From: a bacterium
GTDB taxonomy: Bacteria; Actinomycetota; Aquicultoria; Aquicultorales; Aquicultoraceae
Reading direction: 5' to 3'
NCBI GenBank assembly: GCA_902810715.1
Contig: CADDYS010000016.1
Location: 1 to 33,051 of the forward strand
Length of the DNA: 33,051 nt
The position numbers and the translations under genes were made by a program. Under the pieces are notes generated by a model that worked only from the letters and a program-made list of their open reading frames with translations, was not told where the DNA came from and did no database searches. Positions within the stretch are counted from its first letter, which is position 1. Each line of letters starts with the position of its first letter. Positions 8,461 to 15,876 of this stretch are shown here, piece by piece.

Positions 8461-9333
8461 TTAACCGAGACCTCCACCATAGCTATGGATGCTCGGGAGA
8501 AGACCTGTATTTCCGATTAAATACGTTACGATGGCTACGATAAATCCAACAACTGCAAACATATTTGCTCTCTTACCCTGCCACCCAAAAGTCGTCCTTA
8601 CCACGAGGTAGCCCCCGTAAACCAGCCATGTCGCTATTGCCATAAGGATTTTAAAATCCTTGTACCACATCGACCACTGGGGAAGCATCTCGGCCCTGAT
8701 TATGCCGGTTGCAACGACCAGGGTTAGAAACGTAAAACTAAAAGCGATTGCCTTGTGGCATAGATCATCCGATATCTCAAGCGATGGCAATTTGCGAAAT
8801 ATCTTGCCGGGCTTTTTATCACGCATGGCGCGAAGTTGCCTTTCTTGAAGTAGATAGGCTATCGCTATTGCAAGGGCCACGGTCATCGATGCATAAGCCA
8901 GCACTGCAAATGTCACGTGTATGCCGACCCAGTAGCTCTTAAGCTGATCAGATAGTTTCTCGGTCAGCCCATAGGCATGCCAGGCAAGAAACTGCAGGAT
9001 GACCGATATCGGCATAACCACCATACCGAACGCTTTAACCTTTGAGCTTCGCCCCGCATAGATCGACTCGATCAGAAGAAAGACACCGATTATAAATGTA
9101 GAGAAGATGATGCGCATGGTAAACGGGCCGGCTGTTTTCTCAACGCCTAAAGCATTGGCGCGTATAAATATAACCGCCATTAAGAGAGTAAACGTGCCAA
9201 GGGCCGAGCCGACCGCAGTGTAGGTATGGATACGCCGCTCCGCCTTTGCCGCAAAATTTCCGATATAGGCCAAGCTGCTGGTAATCCCGCATACCAGCGA
9301 CAGCCAAAACAATACTATGGTTAACTTCTCCAA
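8461..9333 (-). CDS. hemX: HemX/CcsA-family heme-handling membrane protein
   Basis: 290 residues, about eight hydrophobic membrane segments, cytochrome c assembly (CcsA/ResC/HemX) family. Conserved histidines are visible at His139 (YWVGIHVTFAVLAYASM), His193 (LCHKAIAFSF) and His283 (LPSIHSYGG). The tryptophan-rich heme-binding motif that CcsA usually has (WGxYWxWDPKE) is degenerate here (QWSMWYKDFK before MAIATWL), which favours the HemX branch. Bacillus keeps hemX directly beside hemA, as nearly here. HemX is thought to affect glutamyl-tRNA reductase level (known from Bacillus). The start is TTG with AGGGGCGAG upstream. No ResB partner is visible. Confidence 0.85.
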   Translation of the reverse strand: MEKLTIVLFWLSLVCGITSSLAYIGNFAAKAERRIHTYTAVGSALGTFTLLMAVIFIRANALGVEKTAGPFTMRIIFSTFIIGVFLLIESIYAGRSSKVKAFGMVVMPISVILQFLAWHAYGLTEKLSDQLKSYWVGIHVTFAVLAYASMTVALAIAIAYLLQERQLRAMRDKKPGKIFRKLPSLEISDDLCHKAIAFSFTFLTLVVATGIIRAEMLPQWSMWYKDFKILMAIATWLVYGGYLVVRTTFGWQGKRANMFAVVGFIVAIVTYLIGNTGLLPSIHSYGGGLG

Positions 9334-9375
9334 ATTACTCGCCCCTGGCCAAAAGCAAGCTTACTATAACGCAAA

Positions 9376-9534
9376 TTAATCCACACTCTTCTTTTCAAAA
9401 GCTTTATTTAACGCACCCAGCTCTTTTTTAAGTCCAGAAAGCTTGTTATTAACTGCAAATACATATGCAAAAAGCACTACCCAAATGCCCATATATGCGG
9501 CAACAACGTAAGGTACAGCTTCTTTAAATTCCAT
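9376..9534 (-). CDS. ccmD: Small CcmD-like single-span membrane protein
   Basis: 52 residues, beginning MEFKEAVPYVVAAYMGIW. One hydrophobic span (about residues 8-28, VPYVVAAYMGIWVVLFAYVF) is followed by a charged helical tail (KLSGLKKELGALNKAFEKK). Size, topology and position immediately after ccmC match CcmD, which in System I helps release heme-loaded CcmE from the CcmABC complex. The ATG at 9534 has GGAGG about 10 nt upstream, overlapping the ccmC stop region. Confidence 0.85.
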   Translation of the reverse strand: MEFKEAVPYVVAAYMGIWVVLFAYVFAVNNKLSGLKKELGALNKAFEKKSVD

Positions 9535-9539
9535 ATTAA

Positions 9540-10232
9540 TTAACCTCCAAGCTTATTCTTTAAGTAATCTACTTCCTCGCCGGCAAGCAGCGTTTGATAG
9601 CGCAGCAAGAGAAATGCGACGTATAAAACAGTCATCCCAAACATGGATACAAGAAACGCCGCGAGCATCGAGTGCTCCATCTTTGCGCCTGAGCTATCAA
9701 AAACTATCGGATGAACCGATGGGATAAGCCGTATTGCAAAAAAGGTAAACGGCACCGTAACCGCAGCAATAACCGAGTAGGCTGCCGAAAGCCGGGCTTT
9801 TGAGCTTTCCTCGCTTACCGCCGAGCGAAGGACAAAGTATCCTGAATAAAGAAGCATTAAGATGAGATAGGTGGTAAGCCTCGGCTCCCACTCCCACCAG
9901 GTGCCCCACTCGGAGCGTGTCCAGATATCCCCCGTCCACATAACAAGCGCGCCAAACACGAAGCCTAGCTCAACCGAGGCAAAGCTTAAGAAGTCGTATT
10001 TGCGCTCCTTTCTAGCTAAGAACAGCGCGCCGAATATAGCCCCGATAACGAAGGCTACAAGCGATGTTTCAGCAATCGGCGCGTGGAAGTAAAATATTTT
10101 TTGGCTGAAAATAGAAACATCTTTGCCGTCTTTTTGAATGACAATTTGCGGCGCAACTAAGAAGGCCAGCGCCAATCCTGTAAGCAGCAAAACAGCCGCG
10201 ATGGCAAACAGCAATTTTGTAGCTTTTTCCAT
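9540..10232 (-). CDS. ccmC: Cytochrome c maturation heme-handling protein CcmC
   Basis: 230 residues, six membrane segments. The signature tryptophan motif SEWGTWWEWEPRLT (107-120) binds heme, with the flanking histidines His50 (FYFHAPIAET) and His174 (IPSVHPIVF) as heme axial ligands in this family. CcmC presents heme to CcmE on the outer face of the membrane. The start ATG lies 3 nt beyond the ccmB stop with GGGGAGTG upstream. A second, diverged CcmC-like gene lies at the head of the same cluster. Confidence 0.95.
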   Translation of the reverse strand: MEKATKLLFAIAAVLLLTGLALAFLVAPQIVIQKDGKDVSIFSQKIFYFHAPIAETSLVAFVIGAIFGALFLARKERKYDFLSFASVELGFVFGALVMWTGDIWTRSEWGTWWEWEPRLTTYLILMLLYSGYFVLRSAVSEESSKARLSAAYSVIAAVTVPFTFFAIRLIPSVHPIVFDSSGAKMEHSMLAAFLVSMFGMTVLYVAFLLLRYQTLLAGEEVDYLKNKLGG

Positions 10233-10235
10233 GCT

Positions 10236-10931
10236 TCACTCCCCTATAACAAAATCGTAAAGGGCATAAGCCACCAGTAAAAATAGTATATCATACGCAA
10301 TCAGTAATTTCATTGCGCTAAACACGTTTGCGAGCTTTTCACCGGCCACTCCGGCCATTATGCCGCCGGTGGAAACAACGGCGGCCGCAAGAACCGGCAA
10401 GATTACCGGCAAGAAAATCAGTGGTAGCAGCATATCCCTCATTTTAGTATTAATAGACACCGTTGAAAGCAGCGTCCCAACGGTGGAAATTCCGATGTTG
10501 CTTAAAACAATTGCGCTGATAAACAGGGCAATTGACCCCTCTATCGAGAGTTTAAACAGTATCATATAGATGGGAACGGTTATAATCTCAACGATAGATA
10601 TAAACATGAAGTTGCCGGCCATCTTCCCAAAAAATATATTCGGGCGGTCGACCGGTGCAAGAAGCAGCCCTTCCAAGCAGCCCTCATCTTTTTCGTGGAC
10701 AAAAGACCTGTTCAGGCCCAAAAGGGCGGTGAAAAGAAAGGCGATCCAAAGAAGTCCTCCGGCATAATCGCTAAAACTTTCCGAATCGCCGAATGCGTAT
10801 TTAAATGCAACCATAACCAAAAGGACAAAGAGAAACATGGATACCACCATCTCTTTGGTCCTGAGCTCGGCGATTATATCTTTTTTAATGATCGCGGCAA
10901 TCTGCTTTGCACCCGACACCTTACGAATCAC
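10236..10931 (-). CDS. ccmB: Heme exporter subunit CcmB
   Basis: 231 residues, six predicted membrane segments, permease of the CcmAB ABC complex that releases holo-CcmE from CcmC. The family segment GLNRSFVHEKDEGCLEGLLLAPVDR and the glycine/alanine-rich LPLIFLPVILPVLAAAV are seen. Starts with GTG, overlapping the end of ccmA by 11 nt, so the two are translationally coupled. Confidence 0.93.
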   Translation of the reverse strand: MIRKVSGAKQIAAIIKKDIIAELRTKEMVVSMFLFVLLVMVAFKYAFGDSESFSDYAGGLLWIAFLFTALLGLNRSFVHEKDEGCLEGLLLAPVDRPNIFFGKMAGNFMFISIVEIITVPIYMILFKLSIEGSIALFISAIVLSNIGISTVGTLLSTVSINTKMRDMLLPLIFLPVILPVLAAAVVSTGGIMAGVAGEKLANVFSAMKLLIAYDILFLLVAYALYDFVIGE

Positions 10932-11685
10932 CCTTTACCCGCTGCTGGTAGATGCTTTTAAACATATCGATATCGAGCTCTTCTTTGTCCTGGTAAAACA
11001 CTATTTGGCCGTTATATAAAATCATGGCCTTTGAGCAAAGCGCAAGGCCGCGCTCGATGTTGTGGGTTATCATGATAAACGTGTGCTCGGCACGGATACT
11101 ATCAAGCAAGTTTTCAAAGATATCAACCGCGTGCGGGTCAAGACCCGAGTGTGGCTCGTCCAAAAACAGAATTGAGGGCTTATGAAGAAGCGCGCGGGCA
11201 ATTGCTAATCGCTGCGTCATACCTTTAGAATAGGTGCGTACCAGATCGTAGCGGCGGTGCCCCAGCTCAACCTGGTCAAGCAGCTCATCGATCCTCTCAT
11301 CCAGGTTGTGGACACTATACATAGCACCGTAAAACCTTAAGTTCTCCTCGGCGTTTAAATCCAGGTAGAGAAGGGGGCTGTGCGAGATAAGACCGACTTT
11401 CGCCCTGATTGCCGCCGAGTTTTTCATCGGATTCATACCGGAGACTCTGATCTCGCCACTCGTCGGTGCGATAAGTGTTGTGATGATTTTTATAAGGGTG
11501 GTCTTTCCCGCCCCGTTCGGTCCGAAAAGGGATAGAAAGCCTCCCTTTTCAAGCTCAAAAGATATCTTATCGAGGACTTTTCTTTTTCCAAAAGTCTTTG
11601 TAAGGTTATTTACCTCGACCTCAGGAATCCGAGCAGGGTCTTTTTCGTTTTTTTCTTTTTCTAAGAGCTCTGTTGCTTTAGTCAA
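10921..11685 (-). CDS. ccmA: ABC ATPase of cytochrome c maturation
   Basis: 254 residues. Walker A FGPNGAGKTTLIK, Q-loop region, signature YSKGMTQRLAIARAL, Walker B SILFLDEP and the switch histidine in MITHN are all present. It partners with CcmB. Start: TTG at 11685 is the only reasonable in-frame initiator, but the strong GGAGGAG motif lies about 30 nt upstream, so initiation at an unusual codon nearer to it is possible. The N-terminal 20 residues are highly charged and lie outside the ABC domain. Confidence 0.93.
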   Translation of the reverse strand: MTKATELLEKEKNEKDPARIPEVEVNNLTKTFGKRKVLDKISFELEKGGFLSLFGPNGAGKTTLIKIITTLIAPTSGEIRVSGMNPMKNSAAIRAKVGLISHSPLLYLDLNAEENLRFYGAMYSVHNLDERIDELLDQVELGHRRYDLVRTYSKGMTQRLAIARALLHKPSILFLDEPHSGLDPHAVDIFENLLDSIRAEHTFIMITHNIERGLALCSKAMILYNGQIVFYQDKEELDIDMFKSIYQQRVKGDS

Positions 11686-11721
11686 TATCTGTGTCAGAGA
11701 ATTTCTGACCTTCTCCTCCTA

Positions 11722-11763
11722 CTAGAATTCTAGTTTCAAGTTTCTAGTTTCTAGTCTCTAGTC
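11722..11763. repeat. CTAG-rich low-complexity repeat
   Basis: The palindrome CTAGAATTCTAG (11722-11733) is followed by repeated TTTCTAGT and TCTCTAGT units running into the ccmF stop codon. It lies between ccmF and ccmA, with no clear regulatory reading. Confidence 0.55.
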
Positions 11764-13812
11764 TGCAGTCGCCAGCGCTTCCTTGCGCCGGCGGGCTGCC
11801 TTTTTGGCCTCAACTTCATCCGTCTCTTCGGCGGTCGCCGGAGCGGACTTTGGCCACATGGCAATCAGTGTGCCGAATACTAAAACTAAGCTACCAATCC
11901 AAACAAATGAGATAAGTGGATTGATTTTTATATTTACCGATAGATTGCCCTGCTTGTCTATACCGTTAAAGATAACAAACACGTCTCTGAACGGCTCGTA
12001 GTGAACGGCTGCTTTAAGCGTTTGCTGTTGCTGGGTCTCGTGGTAGACCATCTCTGGAGCGATCTCCCCTAACGACTTGCCGTTTTTATTATTCCGCAAC
12101 TGGAAGACGGCGCTGTAAAAAGTCTCGTCCGGAGCCTGTCCTTGTTTTAATTCCTTATAGGTCAACTGGTAGTCACCGGCCTGTATAACCTGGCCCGGCT
12201 GGTTCTTTATAACGGGCTGGATATCCTGCACGTAGAGCATGGAACCGGCGATACCGAAAAACATGATCGCTATGCCGAGATGGCTTAAATAGCCTCCGGT
12301 TAGGCTGCGGCTGTTCTTAAATGTTGCAAATAACGCGCTTGTGAACCCGACCCCCCGGTTTTTCGCCCGCGTGCTTACCTTGATATAGAAAAGCTCCAAA
12401 ACCGCGGCCATTGAGAAGAACGCGACAAAGATTGTAGCAACGCCGAAGGGCTGGCTAAGCCAATTTACGCTGTTCCACCCCATTACAAACGGAATAATTG
12501 CCACTACGGCAAATCCTAATGGTAGCGCAAATTGCCTGAGCAACTTCTTCCCGTCGGTCTTGGTCCAACCTAAAAACGGGCACACGGTTACAAGCAACAA
12601 ATATACCAACCCTATCGGTTGGGCCAGTTTATTGTAAAAATCAGCCTTTACCTCCGCGCCGCTAAATATCGGGAGCAACGTTGTAAAAAGAATGATGACC
12701 ATGAACATAACCAGCATTACGTTGTTTAGGTAATAGGTAAAATGCTTGGACAGAAAGTCGCTGAAGAACTCCTGTGTCTCGAATTCTTTCGCTCTTGTTT
12801 TTGCCAGGTATATCGTCGCTCCGGCGGCTGCAAGCATCAAACCGCCGAATAAGATAATAAGGTCGACCTTAGTGCCCTGGAACGAGTGTACCGACACCTT
12901 GGAGAGAAGACCGGTGCGCGTGATAAATGTGGCCATGACGCACATGATAAAAGAGAGCGAGGCCAGTGAAACCGCCCATATCTTCATTCCACCTCTTTTA
13001 CGGTACACTGCGAAAGTGTGAAGAAGCGCGGTGCCGACAAACCACGGCAAAATTGATGCGTTCTCCACCGGGTCCCAGCCCCAGTAGCCGCCCCATCCAA
13101 GAACAACATAGGCCCAAAGCGCGCCCAGCCATATTCCAACTGTTAAGAAGAACCAGGCAAAAAGCGTCCATCCACGCGCCCGATTTACCCATTCGCTCGA
13201 GGCGTTTCTATCAATTAGCGCAGCTATTGCAAATGCAAACGGAATGGTGAGTCCGGCATATCCCATAAAAAGCGTGGGCGGATGAAAAACCATCGCCCAG
13301 TGCTTCAACAGCGGATTTAGTCCCATGCCGTTTCCAATCATGGCAACCTGCGGGTCGGCCGCCTTAAATGGGTTTGTAGCAACAAGAATAGTTACCGTCA
13401 GGAATAGTTGGATAAAGTTTGAAATATAAAGTGCTAGTGAGTTAAGACGGTTCTCTTTCTTTAGATTAAAAAAAGCAAGAACCGCTGTGTATCCGGTTAA
13501 CATCCAAAGCCACAGGAGGAGTGAGCCCTCATGACCCGCCCAAAAAGCGGAGATTTTATAGAAGGTGCTTAGCTGCATCATCGAGTTTTCGGCAACATAG
13601 CCGAACGAAAAATCATTATTTATAAATGCGGCAACTAAAACCAGGCTTGCAAAAGTTACGGCGATAAACTGCCAGACCATGCCCCAGTTGCCCGCCACCT
13701 GCTGCTTCTGGCCTTTACGCGGCTTAACTTTATTGCCCACATAGAAACTGTAGGCCGTATAGATCGATATGGCGATCGATATGATAAGGGCAAGCAAACC
13801 GATAATACGCAT
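11758..13812 (-). CDS. ccmF: Heme lyase core subunit CcmF
   Basis: 684 residues, a large multi-span membrane protein that transfers heme from CcmE to apocytochrome CXXCH motifs. The tryptophan motif GWGGYWGWDPVENASILPW (239-257) and the conserved histidine segments FWAGHEGSLLLW (His94) and VFHPPTLFMGYAG (His177) are clear. Length matches family norms. The C-terminus ends in a basic/alanine-rich cytosolic tail. GGAGGAAA sits before the ATG, and the ccmE stop is 3 nt upstream. Confidence 0.96.
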   Translation of the reverse strand: MRIIGLLALIISIAISIYTAYSFYVGNKVKPRKGQKQQVAGNWGMVWQFIAVTFASLVLVAAFINNDFSFGYVAENSMMQLSTFYKISAFWAGHEGSLLLWLWMLTGYTAVLAFFNLKKENRLNSLALYISNFIQLFLTVTILVATNPFKAADPQVAMIGNGMGLNPLLKHWAMVFHPPTLFMGYAGLTIPFAFAIAALIDRNASSEWVNRARGWTLFAWFFLTVGIWLGALWAYVVLGWGGYWGWDPVENASILPWFVGTALLHTFAVYRKRGGMKIWAVSLASLSFIMCVMATFITRTGLLSKVSVHSFQGTKVDLIILFGGLMLAAAGATIYLAKTRAKEFETQEFFSDFLSKHFTYYLNNVMLVMFMVIILFTTLLPIFSGAEVKADFYNKLAQPIGLVYLLLVTVCPFLGWTKTDGKKLLRQFALPLGFAVVAIIPFVMGWNSVNWLSQPFGVATIFVAFFSMAAVLELFYIKVSTRAKNRGVGFTSALFATFKNSRSLTGGYLSHLGIAIMFFGIAGSMLYVQDIQPVIKNQPGQVIQAGDYQLTYKELKQGQAPDETFYSAVFQLRNNKNGKSLGEIAPEMVYHETQQQQTLKAAVHYEPFRDVFVIFNGIDKQGNLSVNIKINPLISFVWIGSLVLVFGTLIAMWPKSAPATAEETDEVEAKKAARRRKEALATAD

Positions 13813-13815
13813 TGT

Positions 13816-14229
13816 CTAGTTTCCTCCTGTTTTCTTCGACTTGTACTTAGAAGGACACTGGGTTGTAATGCTCTTTGCTTCCATCAAATTTTGTGATACT
13901 AGCCTGCCCTCCACGATGGCCTGAACTCCCCCGCCGAATGTCGACGGCATCTGGCCGGAGTAGGTAACCATGAGTTGTTTATCCTTGTCATGAATCTTGA
14001 AGGTGTACTTGCGCCCCTCCTGGTTAACCGAGCCCTTCAGTATCTCGCCACCTACCCTGACATTTTTGCCTACATAAGTCGAGTCCTTTGTTACCTCATC
14101 AATCTTTCTATAATATGAAAGTGAGGATGACGAAGAATTTCCCATTAAGCTGAAGATCATGTAACCAATAGCGGCAATAAGAACAATAGTAACAACCAGC
14201 AGTCGCGTTTTACTTTTGCTGTCAACCAT
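13816..14229 (-). CDS. ccmE: Cytochrome c-type biogenesis heme chaperone CcmE, CxxxY variant
   Basis: 137 residues: one N-terminal membrane anchor (about 9-29) and a soluble OB-fold domain on the outer face. In classic CcmE heme is bound covalently by a histidine in HxxxY. Here the same place reads ITTQCPSKYK, Cys125-x3-Tyr129, with no histidine. The CxxxY form is known from a variant System I in some archaea and Desulfovibrio, which also lacks CcmH. The fold segments YVGKNVRVGGEILKGSV and AIVEGRLV fit the family. GGGGGAG lies ahead of the ATG. Confidence 0.93.
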   Translation of the reverse strand: MVDSKSKTRLLVVTIVLIAAIGYMIFSLMGNSSSSSLSYYRKIDEVTKDSTYVGKNVRVGGEILKGSVNQEGRKYTFKIHDKDKQLMVTYSGQMPSTFGGGVQAIVEGRLVSQNLMEAKSITTQCPSKYKSKKTGGN

Positions 14230-14244
14230 TAAATCTCCCCCTAA

Positions 14245-14292
14245 TTAGCTCATAGCTCATAGCTCACAGCTCACAGAGTGAAAGCAAGTAAT
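14245..14292. repeat. AGCTCATAGCT-type short repeat, copy 2
   Basis: TTAGCTCATAGCTCATAGC followed by TCACAGC units and GAAAGCAAGTAAT. It matches the copy at 2676-2715 and begins the repeat-filled 361-nt gap between ccmE and the CcmC-like gene. Confidence 0.6.
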
Positions 14293-14301
14293 AGGGACTC
14301 T

Positions 14302-14421
14302 GTCATTGCGAGCCGAACCTTTTTGTCATTGCGAGCCGTAAGGCGAAGCAATCTCGGGAGTTGCAGCTAACATGAGATTGCTTTCCAAGCTCCTTCGGAG
14401 TCACTTCGTTCCTCCTATGAC
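14302..14421. repeat. GTCATTGCGAG / GAAGCAATCTC palindromic repeat
   Basis: Two partial heads GTCATTGCGAGCCG (14302-14315 and 14325-14338) are followed by GAAGCAATCTC (14345-14355) and its inverted partner GAGATTGCTT (14384-14393), then TCGTTCCTCCTATGAC. This type of dispersed palindrome (CATTGCGAG...GAAGCAATCTC) is widespread in unrelated bacterial genomes. It fills most of the gap between ccmE and the gene upstream, and no gene is seen in this gap. Confidence 0.8.
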
Positions 14422-14451
14422 AAATTCCTTTCACCATTTCACCGTAAGTTA

Positions 14452-14522
14452 GTCCGATAAATCGGGCAACTATTTTATTACCACTTAAGAATTTTGACGC
14501 CTGATGAATCAGGCAACTACTA
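14452..14522. repeat. Terminal hairpin fragments of the ~125-bp palindromic element (fragment D)
   Basis: CCGATAAATCGGGCAACTA (14455-14473) and GCCTGATGAATCAGGCAACT (ending near 14519) each match the hairpin-plus-GCAACTACA end of copies A-C, but the internal part is missing. They probably represent solo ends or a decayed copy. Confidence 0.65.
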
Positions 14523-14590
14523 TGCAGCGTAGCACAAAATCCCATCAGGTCAACCATAAACCCTGGCTGCGGCACAGCTTATTGAAAAAA

Positions 14591-15259
14591 CTAGGCCTTA
14601 GCTTCTTGCTCCCTCAGCATGGATGTAAAGACACTCATCAAGGCAAGTGCTGCAACAATAAATACCAGGGTAATAAGACCGGCAAAAAACTTTATTGCAA
14701 AAGAATCTGACGCCGCAAAGGCGTTATTCGGATGAAAAATCTTGCCGGTCTTTAAAAGAAGTAGAAAGGCTAAAGCGGGCAGACCAAAATTTAAGGCCGC
14801 CCAAAGCGATTTATTTTCTACCATTGATCGGACTAAAACGGTGACGACCGCCATGAGAAGGATAAGCGTTGCAACCCGAAGCCGGGGCTCGTGCCACCAG
14901 GTGCCGCCCCAGATAACGTAGGCCCCGATAGCCCCCAGCGTAAGATGACCCACCCAAAATATAGTCGCCGTCGATTGGCCAGCCGAGGACCAGGTAACTA
15001 GGGTATCTTTTATACTCTGTATCGCCGACTTGCCCGGAGCCAAAAACCCGATGAAGTAAAGCAGCCCGAGCAAACCCGAGGCAACAAACATGATAAGACC
15101 AACCCAGGTGATAGCGGCGTGTAGGTAGATTAGCCTGATGTTGCCTCCCAGCGTTTTTTCTTCAGGGGCGATTAATGCAAGGATTACAGCTAAGAGAATT
15201 AGCCCGAAGGTTGCTAATAAAGCTATTTTTCGCTTTCTTGGATTAGACTCCATGACCAT
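14591..15259 (-). CDS. CcmC-like heme-handling membrane protein (diverged paralogue)
   Basis: 222 residues, six hydrophobic segments. It keeps the layout of CcmC: first histidine His47 in RLIYLHAAITW (compare FYFHAPIAE in ccmC), a tryptophan motif WGGTWWHEPRL (117-127), and a second histidine His176 in KIFHPNNAF. The tryptophan motif is altered (WWHEPRL in place of WWEWEPRL). It is the first ccm gene of the cluster, lying where ccmE loading components would be expected. It may be a specialised heme-delivery or CcmC-type partner for the CxxxY CcmE (inference). The first of two in-frame ATGs (15259) is preferred: the GGGGGTG ribosome binding site is 10 nt away and lies inside a leader stem. Confidence 0.85.
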   Translation of the reverse strand: MVMESNPRKRKIALLATFGLILLAVILALIAPEEKTLGGNIRLIYLHAAITWVGLIMFVASGLLGLLYFIGFLAPGKSAIQSIKDTLVTWSSAGQSTATIFWVGHLTLGAIGAYVIWGGTWWHEPRLRVATLILLMAVVTVLVRSMVENKSLWAALNFGLPALAFLLLLKTGKIFHPNNAFAASDSFAIKFFAGLITLVFIVAALALMSVFTSMLREQEAKA

Positions 15260-15269
15260 TAAAATAGGA

Positions 15270-15376
15270 CACCCCCGCCAGGAAGCGCGTTTTTTGTTGT
15301 TTAGGCAAGCAAACCTGGACAGGGGTGATGAATAACCTGTTTACTTACGCCTTTTAGCTTGCCTAAACAAGTCCAG
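15270..15376 (-). promoter_or_regulatory. Structured 5' leader with mutually exclusive stems before the ccm-hem cluster
   Basis: On the minus-strand RNA, GUUUAGGCAAGC (15368-15357) pairs perfectly over 12 bp with GCUUGCCUAAAC (15310-15299). A second stem pairs CACCCC (15327-15322) plus CCAGG (15318-15314) with CCUGG (15282-15278) plus GGGGUG (15275-15270). The arms are interleaved (order b, c, b', c'), so the two stems form either a pseudoknot or alternative states. A third segment CUGGAC (15376-15371) can also pair with the GUCCAG at 15320-15315. The 3' arm of the second stem contains the GGGGGTG ribosome binding site of the CcmC-like gene. No U-run follows, so it is not an ordinary terminator. 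No known riboswitch class was recognised. Confidence 0.5.
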
Positions 15377-15474
15377 CTTAACAAAAATTATGCGTTTAAG
15401 CAAGGAAAATTCGAGCAAGTTGGGGAATTTGTAGACCTATGACCAGAAAAAACAAAGGGCCCTAATTAAGCATA

Positions 15475-15771
15475 CTACGCCGCGACATCACAAGGATGAC
15501 TCAGTAGAACCAGAACCTGTCTCTCAACTAGCTCATCGATGAATTCTTCGATCTCTTGGCGTATTTGCACCTCAGGCTTCCTGCTTTGCGCCATGATCTC
15601 TTGAATAATATCTTCCACTTCATGTTGCCCATCCGCGAGTTCCCAGATCTTTGTTCCGGCAGCATTCAACACAAAAAGTTTTTTGTCCTTTGCCTGTATT
15701 ATCAGCGTCTGCCTATCTATGATGCACGATGCGGAATCCGCACCCCTGAGCGGGTAACTTCCTGCATTCAT
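15475..15771 (-). CDS. PqqD-like (RRE-fold) small protein
   Basis: 98 residues. The pattern IIDRQTLIIQAKDKKLFVLNAAGTKIWELADGQHEVEDII, then a long helix, QEIEEFIDELVERQVLVL, is that of the PqqD family: a small winged-helix RiPP-recognition fold that usually presents peptides to radical SAM/SPASM enzymes. No precursor peptide or PqqE is adjacent, although a SPASM enzyme of related type (AhbD-like) ends the same gene block 13 kb on. It lies about 215 nt upstream of the CcmC-like gene and 105 nt downstream of rex, all co-oriented. It ends in an unusual HPCDVAA tail. Confidence 0.75.
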   Translation of the reverse strand: MNAGSYPLRGADSASCIIDRQTLIIQAKDKKLFVLNAAGTKIWELADGQHEVEDIIQEIMAQSRKPEVQIRQEIEEFIDELVERQVLVLLSHPCDVAA

Positions 15772-15876
15772 ACTTCTTTTCTGCCTCCATGAATATCTGC
15801 TCTACTGATTGCTTAGTTAATTCCCTTTAAGTCTATAAATAAATCAAAAGATATCGCCCTGTAACTATTTTCTGTT

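Noticed and set aside
14303-14575. 90-codon minus-strand frame in the ccmE upstream gap
   Set aside because: The frame is translated repeat DNA (CATTGCGAG palindrome and element fragment D), not a gene.
15299-15368. Intrinsic terminator downstream of the PqqD-like gene
   Set aside because: The 12-bp stem has a long loop and neither strand shows a U-run after it. The position over the next gene's leader fits regulation better.
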